A stretch of DNA of 64,000 bases from Gp6-AA40 sp035492455 (GTDB lineage: Bacteria > Acidobacteriota > Vicinamibacteria > Vicinamibacterales > UBA2999): assembly GCA_035492455.1 (NCBI GenBank), contig DATJJE010000079.1, positions 1 to 64,000 of the forward strand, read 5' to 3'. Below the pieces are notes generated by a model, which saw only the letters and a program-made list of their open reading frames with translations, did no database searches and was not told where the DNA came from. Shown here one piece after another: positions 50,804-58,570 of the stretch. The position numbers were made by a program, and so were the translations under genes. How positions within the stretch are numbered: the stretch's first letter is position 1; every line of letters begins with the position of its first letter.

Positions 50804-51604
50804 CTAATTGCTTGTCGTCGATTTCGGCCTGTAATACCGCTCGAGCCAACGGCTCAACCCGTCGAGGCCGGGGAACAGCGTGCGTTCGTTGATGTTGGCC
50901 TGATCCAGTTTGTCGCGCACTTCCCACTTCAACTCAGCAGGTACGACCACGCGGCGGCATAGATCGGGATGCTGATCGAGCCACGTGTCGAGTCGGGCGG
51001 ACGGATCCGGCATGAGCGAGAACAGCGCGAACTGGTTCAGGATGCGCGTGTCGAGCGACGGCGGTTCGATGAACAGGACGAACGGGTCGCTGGTCAGGGA
51101 ATCGAAGGCCTTCAGCGATTTGAACTCCGAGAGCATGTCGATAGTAAACGTCTGCGACTGCTCTTCTTCGAGAATCGCCTTCAGCCGTTTCGGCATCAGC
51201 TTGTTCGCCTCGACGAAATTCACGCACCACACGATGCCGTCGCGGTCATATTCCTGCGGCTGGCTGGTCGCAAAGTGAAGCGCGACAAAGGGCGAGTACG
51301 TCCAGTCGATGAGACGAGTCGGCAGACCGTGATGCTGACCGAGCGCCAGCCAGTGCCACACCGAATCGACGCCCGGCGCCGGCTGCGCGTGTGCGTACTT
51401 CGAGAAGTTGCGCAGCAGCGACTGCTCGAGCGTCGCGATGCTGGCGCGGCCGGCGGCCAGACGCAGAAGGCTGTTCGACAGATGATGTGCGTTGGAACCG
51501 AGGCCGCGAAACGCGTACGGGGAGCGGAAACGCTGCAGTGCAGGATTCCACGACCCGGCAAACAGCATCTCGATCAGCTCGTTGAACGATTGCGCTCGAT
51601 CCAC
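50804..51604 (-). CDS. FRG-domain protein
   Basis: The 266-residue protein, starting at GTG, has an FRG domain named for the FRG motif (YAFRGLGSNAHHLSNSLLRL), with LGQHHGLPTRLIDWTYSPFVALHFA. FRG proteins are of unclear function and often occur with phage- or mobile-element genes; here it lies three bases after the SDR gene in an operon with an aquaporin. The C-terminus has no recognised domain. Confidence 0.88.
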   Translation of the reverse strand: MDRAQSFNELIEMLFAGSWNPALQRFRSPYAFRGLGSNAHHLSNSLLRLAAGRASIATLEQSLLRNFSKYAHAQPAPGVDSVWHWLALGQHHGLPTRLIDWTYSPFVALHFATSQPQEYDRDGIVWCVNFVEANKLMPKRLKAILEEEQSQTFTIDMLSEFKSLKAFDSLTSDPFVLFIEPPSLDTRILNQFALFSLMPDPSARLDTWLDQHPDLCRRVVVPAELKWEVRDKLDQANINERTLFPGLDGLSRWLERYYRPKSTTSN

Positions 51605-51607
51605 GTC

Positions 51608-52408
51608 TCACGCCTTCCGATAAGACCTGCCGATGCGACGGCCGAGCGAGATAACGAGCCCCTGCGGCAGGATGCGCACGAGCGTCGCGATGGCGGAGTT
51701 GAGTCGGCCCGTCACAACGACGGATCTGTCCGCCATGACCGCGTCGTAACCCTGCCGCGCGACGTCGGCCGCCGACAACCACATCCAGCCGGGCATCTTG
51801 TTCATCATCGCGCGAGTGCCGGTGACATCGTGAAACTCGCTGTAGGTGAATCCGGGACAGAGCGCCGTGACGAACACACCGTGGCGCCGCACCTCATGTC
51901 CGAGCGATTCGGAGAATTTGATGACGAACGCCTTCGCCGCCGCATACAACGTGTGCCCCGCCGGCGCGGGAACCAGACCGGCAAGCGACGCGACGTTGAT
52001 GATGCGTCCGTACTTGCGCTCGATCATCCCTGGCAGCAGACGGTACGTCAGCTCCACCACGTCCGTCACCATGATCTGCATGAAGCGGGTATGGACATCC
52101 CAGCTCCTTGACAGCAGCGATCCCGGCACGCCGTACCCCGCGTTGTTCACGAGCACGTCGATCTTCAAACGGCGTGCCTCGAGCGCCGCCGCCAGCCGCG
52201 CCGGGGCATCGGGCTGCTCGAGATCGGCGACGATCACCTCGACATGCGTGTGGTAGCGCTGCTCGAGGTGAGCTGCCAGGTCACGGAGACGATCTTCGCG
52301 CCGCGCGGTGACGACGAGATTGAATCCTTCGGCGGCGAACACCTCCGCAAACGCCGCACCGATGCCGGATGAGGCACCCGTAACGAGCGCAGTCCGTCGA
52401 TCGCTCAC
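51608..52408 (-). CDS. Short-chain dehydrogenase/reductase
   Basis: From GTG 52408 the 266-residue enzyme shows the classical SDR motifs: TALVTGASSGIGAAFAEVFA, NNAGYG, IINVASLAG and catalytic YAAAKAF (Tyr/Lys), with a longer C-terminus (LPQGLVISLGRRIGRSYRKA). The substrate is unknown. Its start overlaps the aquaporin stop by four bases. Confidence 0.92.
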   Translation of the reverse strand: MSDRRTALVTGASSGIGAAFAEVFAAEGFNLVVTARREDRLRDLAAHLEQRYHTHVEVIVADLEQPDAPARLAAALEARRLKIDVLVNNAGYGVPGSLLSRSWDVHTRFMQIMVTDVVELTYRLLPGMIERKYGRIINVASLAGLVPAPAGHTLYAAAKAFVIKFSESLGHEVRRHGVFVTALCPGFTYSEFHDVTGTRAMMNKMPGWMWLSAADVARQGYDAVMADRSVVVTGRLNSAIATLVRILPQGLVISLGRRIGRSYRKA

Positions 52409-53052
52409 GCCTTGGTCGGCGTAGCCGCGTGTTGAATCTTGAAGATCGTTGCGGCAATCACGGAACCGATGCAGGGGCCAACAATGTAGAGCCACACGTG
52501 GGTGATCGATCCGCGACCAATGATGGCGTGAATGATCGCGGGTCCAAGACCGACGGCGGGGTTGTAGGCGCCGCCCGATATCGGGCCGCCAGCGAACGCC
52601 GCGGCGGCGACGGTAAAGCCGATGGCGAGTCCGTAGAACGAATTGCCGGCGGTCGCGGGAGTCGTCGCCACGTTCATGACCACAAGCGCGAGCGCGGTCG
52701 TGTAGAGGATCTCGACGAGCAGCGCGGCGAGAATCGTTGCCGTCGGCGCCGGCGCGGGCACGAACGTGCGGCCCGTCACGAGATAGACGGCAAGGCTCGC
52801 GGCGATGGCGCCGAGCAGCTGCGCAGAGACGTAAGCGACCAGCTCGGTCGTCGCAAACGAACCGCGCAGCACCAGGCCGAGTGACACCGCCGGGTTGTAA
52901 TGCGCGCCCGATACGTGGCCGCCCATGTACACCATGACCATCAGCGATGCGCCGATCGCCAGCGGTGCCATCGGCGTTCCCACCAGCACGCTGCAGCCGA
53001 TGGTGAAAACCAGGAAGAAGGTCCCGGTGAACTCAGTCAGATAACGGTTCAC
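52405..53052 (-). CDS. Aquaporin (MIP family)
   Basis: From GTG 53052 (AGGAG eight bases upstream) the 215-residue protein has six helices and the two NPA loops HYNPAVSLG and AYNPAVGLG, with the aquaporin N-terminus YLTEFTGTFFLVF. It conducts water; the residues of the selectivity filter cannot be placed without an alignment, so glycerol passage is not excluded. First gene of an operon with an SDR and an FRG gene. Confidence 0.95.
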   Translation of the reverse strand: MNRYLTEFTGTFFLVFTIGCSVLVGTPMAPLAIGASLMVMVYMGGHVSGAHYNPAVSLGLVLRGSFATTELVAYVSAQLLGAIAASLAVYLVTGRTFVPAPAPTATILAALLVEILYTTALALVVMNVATTPATAGNSFYGLAIGFTVAAAAFAGGPISGGAYNPAVGLGPAIIHAIIGRGSITHVWLYIVGPCIGSVIAATIFKIQHAATPTKA

Positions 53053-53071
53053 GTCGTCTCCTGTCGTCGAT

Positions 53072-53093
53072 GGTGCATCCGAAAGGATGCGCC
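53072..53093. repeat. Palindrome upstream of aquaporin gene
   Basis: GGTGCATCC GAAA GGATGCGCC forms a 9-bp stem with one G-T mispair, followed by CTA so that the minus strand begins TAGGGC, as does the palindrome at 24305. It lies in the aquaporin leader. Confidence 0.6.
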
Positions 53094-53108
53094 CTACGCG
53101 TGCGCACT

Positions 53109-53717
53109 TTACCGGCGCGAGACCGGTATCACGAATTTCTCCGCCGTGTGCGTCTCGGAGAAGCGCGCGACCTTTATATCCACCAGGCCGGCGGCCTTGC
53201 CGGCCTTCCTCACATCGCCCTCCGAGATCAGCGGGCTCCCCTTCGGACGGATCACCCAGATCGCGCCGTCGCGCTTGAGAAACTTCTGCACGGTTACCAG
53301 ACGCTCGAGATCGCTCTGCTCGTTGGCGGCGACGAAGATCACGTCCACCGCGCCGGTGCCCCGCGCCAGCACGGTCGCGCCGCACGTCTGGATCTCTTCG
53401 CGCAGCGTTTCGTCGCGCACGCCGACAAACAGTACGCGTTGACCCGCGCGGATATTCAGCTTGTCGATGCGGCTTGGCGGATTGCGGATCTTGTCGGCCC
53501 ATTTCACCGCCATCGATCCGAGCTCGAACACGGCGGTGCCATCGGTCCACATGACGCGCAGCGCGCCCTCTCTGGTGTCGACGCGCGTAATGGTCTTATA
53601 AGGAATGGCGAGCCTGAGTCCTTCGCCGCGGAAGATGAGTTCGTCCGTCTCGAGCAGCGCCTTCCCTTCAGCGGTGGTATCGCCGAAGGTGGCGCGACAG
53701 CGTGCTTCGGCCCCCAT
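53109..53717 (-). CDS. DUF3052-like protein
   Basis: The 202-residue protein has an N-terminal beta-rich part (ALLETDELIFRGEGLRLAIPYKTITRVDTREGALRV) that looks PH-like. The C-terminal domain (VKWADKIRNPPSRIDKLNIRAGQRVLFVG, DVIFVAANEQSDLERL, GAIWVIRPKGS) matches DUF3052, a Rossmann-like family without known reaction. The start ATG overlaps the stop of the DUF5916 gene (TGATG), indicating coupled translation. Confidence 0.8.
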   Translation of the reverse strand: MGAEARCRATFGDTTAEGKALLETDELIFRGEGLRLAIPYKTITRVDTREGALRVMWTDGTAVFELGSMAVKWADKIRNPPSRIDKLNIRAGQRVLFVGVRDETLREEIQTCGATVLARGTGAVDVIFVAANEQSDLERLVTVQKFLKRDGAIWVIRPKGSPLISEGDVRKAGKAAGLVDIKVARFSETHTAEKFVIPVSRR

Positions 53718-56272
53718 CAGCGGGCCGATATCCAGAACGTCGTCTTCATCGCCAGCACATGATCGCCCGGAGCGGCCACCGAATGGAACATGTCGCTGAG
53801 AGACGCGCGCGTGGCGACAGGATCCAAGGCCGACCGATTCTGCTGCCAGACGACGAACAGCGTGCTGCCTGGCCTCCATTCCCAGCGCAGTACGACGTTG
53901 CTGCGAAACGAACGGGCATTGAAATCGCGAGTGCCGGGGAGATCGAACGGACGCAGCTCGCTGGTGCGCGCGGCGGCGAGCTCCTGCGTCGGACCGTAGG
54001 CGCCGCTGGCGGCAAACGGCTCGGCGTAGACGTCGAGTGTCAGGTCGGGTTTGAACGTGTAGTTCACGCGAAACTGCGTTGAATACGTGGCGCGATCCAC
54101 GGACGCAAACACGTAATGTGTGTCGACGGCTGCAACGTACTGACGCCCGACCGTCTCGAAGACGATCGTCGGCTTCGCCGACACCAGCAACTCCGGCACT
54201 GGCCTGACCGTGAGGCCGCCGTACATGTACCGCAACCGCCCGCCGTCGTCTTTTTTCGTGGCGACAATGCCGCCGTACGCCTGTGTGCTGGACGCCTCCG
54301 GCGTGGTCAACTCGAGTTGTCCCTGCCGCGCCGCTGGATCGCGCATCACCGGGCCACCGCGCGTCAAACTCGCGTTGTCGGTGGGACCGAAGTACCACGC
54401 GTACACCTTGGTCGTCCAGAAGTTCCGCCATGTAATGTTCCACTGCGGCGACCACTGGTCCGATTGCGAGTCGCCGCCGAAATCCCATTCCGCATATCGA
54501 TTGAGGCTCAACGAATAGCTGTGGAACCACCGGTTCGGCTTCGTCTCTCGATACGTGAGCGTTGCGCCGACCGCAATGCCGTCCGCTGCCATGAGACGAC
54601 CGATGTCGTTGACCTCGAATTCCGGCGACTCGGTGTTGTTGAACACGCTCCACACCCAATGTGTGCCGCCGGTCCGTGAAAATGAAAGGTACGCCTGGCT
54701 GCCATCCATCGATGTCCGCAGAGGATTGAAACGCGCGTACGTTTTGTCCGGGCTTTGCAAGAAGTGCGCACTGCTGCTCTGCACGCGGGCTATCGCCGGC
54801 GCATCACCATCGATGTGCGTCAACCCAGCCTGCGCGGCAAGTTCGTACATCCCATTGCGAAAGCGAAGAAGAGTCTCGCCGTTCGCGGCGAAGGCGTTGC
54901 GCGTCAGCATCGAGGCCAGTGGATCGCCGGGACGAAAATCGCGGTGCACGTCGGTGATCATGAATGCGGCCGTCGATGCATTCGGGCCGAACTCCTGCTG
55001 CACCCGCCCGACAGCGAAGCTCGTGACCGGGGCCACCGCGACGCGCGTGCGAGCGCCGGACGCGAGGCTGAAGGTGGACGCCTGCTCGGCGCCTGTCACC
55101 GCTCCCAGAATGCCGACAGATGTCTTCGACGGCAGGCGACCGGTCAACTTCGCCGCGCCGAGGATGGTGCTGGTGTGCGGATAGTCGACGAAGTCCCCTG
55201 AAGCGGGTCCGACCGGACGTGCTCCAATGCGCCTCGAATAGAAATAGCCCTCGAGACTGCTGTTCAGCAACCTGCTCCCCTCGATGAAGAACGGGCGCTT
55301 CTCATCGAAGAACGTTTCGAAGGCGGTGAGATTCACCTCCGCTGGATCCGCTTCCACCTGACCGAAATCCGGATTCACGGTCGCATCGAGGGTCAGGTTC
55401 GGTCCGAACCCGAGTTTCAGATCCAACCCTGTCCGTCCCGCCAGGTTCTTCCCGTCGTCAAACGGATTTCGGCGATCGCGATTGCTCGTAAGCGTCGACG
55501 AGCCGGCGACGTACGGCAGCAGCTCGAGGCGACGGGGCGCGCGCAGCGAGTCGACGCCGCGCAGCTCGCCGAAGCGCGATGACCAGGCCTTCACCGTGCG
55601 CGGTACGGCCACCCAGTAGTCCGTCTCGTTGTTGGCCGGCACGAAGCGCTGCACGTTCAGTCCCCACACCTGCTCGTCGCGCGCGTTGAAGCGCAGCTGC
55701 GACAGCGGAATCCACATTTCGGCCGTCCATCCGCTGCCATCGACGCGCGTCCGCGCCTCCCACACAGGATCGACAGTCGCGTCGAAGTCATCCGCATCCG
55801 CCGGGTAGTAGCGATCGAGCCTGACACCGGAAGCCGTCACGCCAAATCCATACGCCGTGCGGTGATCGAGATAGGTGTCGAGCGCGATGATGATGAATTC
55901 GGACTGCGCCACGTCATCGCGTCGGCCGAGCGGCGACTGGATCGGCGCGTGCTCCGACGACATGCGGGCGCCGACATACAGCGCGGTGTCGTCATAGAGG
56001 AACGCCACCTGCATCGTGTCCGACGGCGCACTCCCCTCTATCGGCTCCTTCTGGACGAAATCCGTGATGGCTGGAGCCTGGGTCCATGCAGCTTCGTTGA
56101 GGCGGCCATCGATCACAATGGTGCCGGGCCGCACGCGCACGGCGCGCGCCTGCTTGCGCGCGTTCTCGGCGCCGCCTTCGCCAAGGCTCCGGCGGCCAGG
56201 CTGTTGGGCGGATGCCGGTACGCTGGTGGAGAACGCGAGGATCATCGCGAGGCACCACGCGCGCATGAACAC
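53717..56272 (-). CDS. DUF5916 / CBM9-type outer-membrane protein
   Basis: The 851-residue product has a signal peptide (to PASAQ). A family-9 carbohydrate-binding-like domain follows (IVIDGRLNEAAWTQAPAITDFVQ, VAFLYDDTALYVGARM, GSGWTAEMWIPLSQLRF) and then a long C-terminal DUF5916 barrel with many aromatic strands. Such proteins are common in Acidobacteriota and Bacteroidota and probably sit in the outer membrane; the ligand is unknown. Likely cotranscribed with the downstream DUF3052-like gene. Confidence 0.88.
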   Translation of the reverse strand: MFMRAWCLAMILAFSTSVPASAQQPGRRSLGEGGAENARKQARAVRVRPGTIVIDGRLNEAAWTQAPAITDFVQKEPIEGSAPSDTMQVAFLYDDTALYVGARMSSEHAPIQSPLGRRDDVAQSEFIIIALDTYLDHRTAYGFGVTASGVRLDRYYPADADDFDATVDPVWEARTRVDGSGWTAEMWIPLSQLRFNARDEQVWGLNVQRFVPANNETDYWVAVPRTVKAWSSRFGELRGVDSLRAPRRLELLPYVAGSSTLTSNRDRRNPFDDGKNLAGRTGLDLKLGFGPNLTLDATVNPDFGQVEADPAEVNLTAFETFFDEKRPFFIEGSRLLNSSLEGYFYSRRIGARPVGPASGDFVDYPHTSTILGAAKLTGRLPSKTSVGILGAVTGAEQASTFSLASGARTRVAVAPVTSFAVGRVQQEFGPNASTAAFMITDVHRDFRPGDPLASMLTRNAFAANGETLLRFRNGMYELAAQAGLTHIDGDAPAIARVQSSSAHFLQSPDKTYARFNPLRTSMDGSQAYLSFSRTGGTHWVWSVFNNTESPEFEVNDIGRLMAADGIAVGATLTYRETKPNRWFHSYSLSLNRYAEWDFGGDSQSDQWSPQWNITWRNFWTTKVYAWYFGPTDNASLTRGGPVMRDPAARQGQLELTTPEASSTQAYGGIVATKKDDGGRLRYMYGGLTVRPVPELLVSAKPTIVFETVGRQYVAAVDTHYVFASVDRATYSTQFRVNYTFKPDLTLDVYAEPFAASGAYGPTQELAAARTSELRPFDLPGTRDFNARSFRSNVVLRWEWRPGSTLFVVWQQNRSALDPVATRASLSDMFHSVAAPGDHVLAMKTTFWISAR

Positions 56273-56674
56273 CTATTTCTTCAGGATCTCGTCGATGAGG
56301 AACAAATCCGTGAGCAGCGCTCGCACGTGAATCGAAGCGTTGAGATTGTCAACGACCTGCGAGCTGATGGATGGTTGCGCGAGTACCAGCTCGACAGCCG
56401 CAAGCGCAGCGGATGCGTCGCCGCCGAGCACATCGATGAAGGCGAGGTACTTGTCTCGCGGCTGCAGCCGTTCGGTATCGACCAGCGCGCCGTATTGATG
56501 GTGAAGGCCGTTCAATGCCGCCGCCGCTCGCGAGAGCAGCTCGCGCAGCTGCCCTCCGGTCTGGCTGCCCGCATCGCCGGCGAGCCCCTGCGCGGCATAA
56601 GCGAGCATGAATTCGTACGCCTCTTCGATGGTCTCGCATCGCCGTGCGAGATCTTCGCGAACGGTCACAGCCAC
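56273..56674 (-). CDS. Small helical protein of unknown function
   Basis: From GTG 56674 (or 56668) the 133-residue protein is almost all alpha-helical (RRCETIEEAYEFMLAYAAQGL, GQLRELLSRAAAALNGLHHQYGAL, SSQVVDNLNASIHVRALLTDLFLID). I do not recognise a family. It is the last gene of the molybdenum hydroxylase operon, 11 bases after cytochrome b, so it may be an accessory or assembly factor. Confidence 0.65.
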   Translation of the reverse strand: MAVTVREDLARRCETIEEAYEFMLAYAAQGLAGDAGSQTGGQLRELLSRAAAALNGLHHQYGALVDTERLQPRDKYLAFIDVLGGDASAALAAVELVLAQPSISSQVVDNLNASIHVRALLTDLFLIDEILKK

Positions 56675-56685
56675 GAACCGCGGAG

Positions 56686-57537
56686 CTACCTCCGTGCCTC
56701 CGTGACTCCGTGGTTTGTATCTGCGATCACCCAGCGATGCGGATCGTGGTGCTCGAGGTACTGGCGCCGCGTGATCCAGCCGACGATCATCGCTTTCGTA
56801 ATCCACCACTTCTCCGGTCGGACGGCAAAGTAGATGTGCGCGATGACGAGGCCAACGAGCGCGACGCCTGCCATGCCGTGCGTCACATAGACGAAGCCCC
56901 AGGTCGAGTCGGCGAACAGATAGGGGTTTCGCGGAAACAGCGGCGTCCGTATACGCACCATCATGGTGAGGCCAGAGGCAATCACCGACAGGCCGACGAC
57001 GACAAGCGCCAGATGATACAGGCGGTTGCCGAGCGGATATTTTCCAGGCTTCGGCCCCGGAATGTCGTGGCCGAGCTCGCGCATGATTTCGGCTTTCAGT
57101 TCGGGGACGTCCTTCGGGCCGACCCAGATCGACCAGAAGTCCATGAAGAAGCTGGCGTGAATGACGTGAAACAGAATCGACGTCGTCAGCAGCAGACCCG
57201 CCATCCAATGCCACTGTACCCACGCGAACTTCACGCCGGCAATCGGCAGGAATGCGGTCAGCAGCAGCGTGAACATCGAGGCGGCCATCACCCAGTGGAA
57301 CGCGCGCGCCGTGCCTGAGTGACGCTTGATGCGCGGCGGCAGATCGGGACGCGCCGCTTCCATGGCATCGGTCTCGTCTGGGTGCCGCTTGCGATGGGCG
57401 GACAGCACCATGTAGCTGGCATGCGCGACGAGAAAGGTGAGACCAGCGAAGAGGGACGCCCACAGCAGATTCCACGAGACGTGCGTCAGAATCTGCTGAC
57501 CCCACGGGCTGTGCCCGAACGTCAGGAAGTAGCCCAT
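56686..57537 (-). CDS. Membrane cytochrome b (b561/FdhI type)
   Basis: The 283-residue protein has four to five hydrophobic helices with paired His residues suited to two b hemes (RAFHWVMAASMFTLLL, VQWHWMAGLLLTTSILFHVIHA, YVTHGMAGVALVGLVIAHIYFA), as in the gamma subunit of formate dehydrogenase. It likely passes electrons from the periplasmic molybdenum enzyme to quinones. The first 16 bases overlap the FAD-subunit gene. Its last residues (HGVTEARR) are encoded by an 8-bp tandem repeat. Confidence 0.85.
   Translation of the reverse strand: MGYFLTFGHSPWGQQILTHVSWNLLWASLFAGLTFLVAHASYMVLSAHRKRHPDETDAMEAARPDLPPRIKRHSGTARAFHWVMAASMFTLLLTAFLPIAGVKFAWVQWHWMAGLLLTTSILFHVIHASFFMDFWSIWVGPKDVPELKAEIMRELGHDIPGPKPGKYPLGNRLYHLALVVVGLSVIASGLTMMVRIRTPLFPRNPYLFADSTWGFVYVTHGMAGVALVGLVIAHIYFAVRPEKWWITKAMIVGWITRRQYLEHHDPHRWVIADTNHGVTEARR
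56689..56712. repeat. 8-bp tandem repeat CCTCCGTG (3 copies)
   Basis: CCTCCGTG, CCTCCGTG and ACTCCGTG lie end to end; on the minus strand they encode the C-terminus of the cytochrome b. Same class of short-period array as at 2684, 17530 and 48871. Confidence 0.85.
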
Positions 57538-58538
57538 TCCCCCACCCCGCGGATCGCCCGCTTCACCAGGTTGCGCATCAACGGCACTTTGTAGGCGTTG
57601 AAGCGCAGCGGCTGCGCACCTTCGATCGCCATGTCGCCTGCCGCATCGGCGGTCGCTTCGTTGCGCGCCTTCCCTTTGACGAATTGCTCGACCTGCACCA
57701 GGCGGAGCGGACGCGCCGCAACCGCGTTGACGACCAGCCGCATGTTCTGGATCATTTCGCCGGAAGTCACCATCGCCGACGCGACACTGACGAGCGCGAA
57801 GTCCCACACCTGACGGTCGCGCACCTTCTCGAAGTAGAAGTTCGCACCGGCCCAGTCTCCGGGGATGCGAATTGCGGTGAGGAGCTCGCCGGGGCGGAGT
57901 GCGGTCATGCGCGTGATATCGGTGCCAGGCCCGATGAAGTAGTCCTCTGCGTCAAGCACGCGATCGTCGCCGCTCGCACTACGGATGACCATCGATGCAT
58001 CAAGCGTGATCAGCGCGGGTGCCGTGTCCGACGGATTCACTGCCACGCAGCGATCGGCGCCGAGGATGGCGTGCTCGCGGTTGATCGATTCGGGTGTGTC
58101 GGCGTAGCAGATGTTGCCGCCGGCGCGGTAGCACGACCAGCCGGAGCGGTAGTACCAGCAACGCGTGTCCTGCGAGACGTTGCCGCCGATCGTTCCCTGA
58201 TTGCGAATCTGCGGCGATGCGGCCGCTTCCGCCGCCTCCATCAGGATGCCGTAGCGCTGGCGCACGATCGGATGCCGCACGACGTCGGTGAGCGACGTCA
58301 TGGCGCCGATCTCGATGCCGCCGTTGCGCTCGCGTACGCCTTTCAATTCGTCTATGCCGCTGAGATCGACGACATAGCGCGGACGCTTGATGCGGTCTTT
58401 CAGCCAGTCGAAGCTGTCGAGACCGCCGGCCAGGATCCATGCGTCGCTGCCGTAGCGGCCGAGCAGACTCAGCGCATCCGCCGTGGAGGCGGGCTGCAGC
58501 AGCTCGAATGCGGGCATTACATCTCGAATTACGGCCAT
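57522..58538 (-). CDS. Molybdenum hydroxylase FAD subunit with Fe-S insert
   Basis: From ATG 58538 the 338-residue protein is the FAD-binding subunit of the xanthine dehydrogenase family (AWILAGGLDSFDWLKDRI, SPQIRNQGTIGGNVSQDTR, GPGTDITRM). Between them is a Cys-rich insert (C127, C136, C144, C164: CWYYRSGWSCYRAGGNIC) like the 4Fe-4S-binding insert of E. coli PaoB and 4-hydroxybenzoyl-CoA reductase beta. It would relay electrons from the Mo site to the cytochrome b encoded next. Confidence 0.9.
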   Translation of the reverse strand: MAVIRDVMPAFELLQPASTADALSLLGRYGSDAWILAGGLDSFDWLKDRIKRPRYVVDLSGIDELKGVRERNGGIEIGAMTSLTDVVRHPIVRQRYGILMEAAEAAASPQIRNQGTIGGNVSQDTRCWYYRSGWSCYRAGGNICYADTPESINREHAILGADRCVAVNPSDTAPALITLDASMVIRSASGDDRVLDAEDYFIGPGTDITRMTALRPGELLTAIRIPGDWAGANFYFEKVRDRQVWDFALVSVASAMVTSGEMIQNMRLVVNAVAARPLRLVQVEQFVKGKARNEATADAAGDMAIEGAQPLRFNAYKVPLMRNLVKRAIRGVGEWATS

Positions 58539-58570
58539 GAGTGCCCTCTGAAAATGACCCCCGACCCCAT

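Noticed and set aside
53718..54659. Upstream extension of the DUF3052-like gene to 516 codons
   Set aside because: The extension overlaps the DUF5916 gene in another frame; the conserved protein begins at the ATG overlapping that gene's stop.
56675..57505. Long minus-strand upstream extension of the small helical protein (410 codons in total)
   Set aside because: The extension is out of frame with and lies over the clear cytochrome b gene; its sequence is Arg/His-rich and without motifs. Only the last 133 codons are kept.
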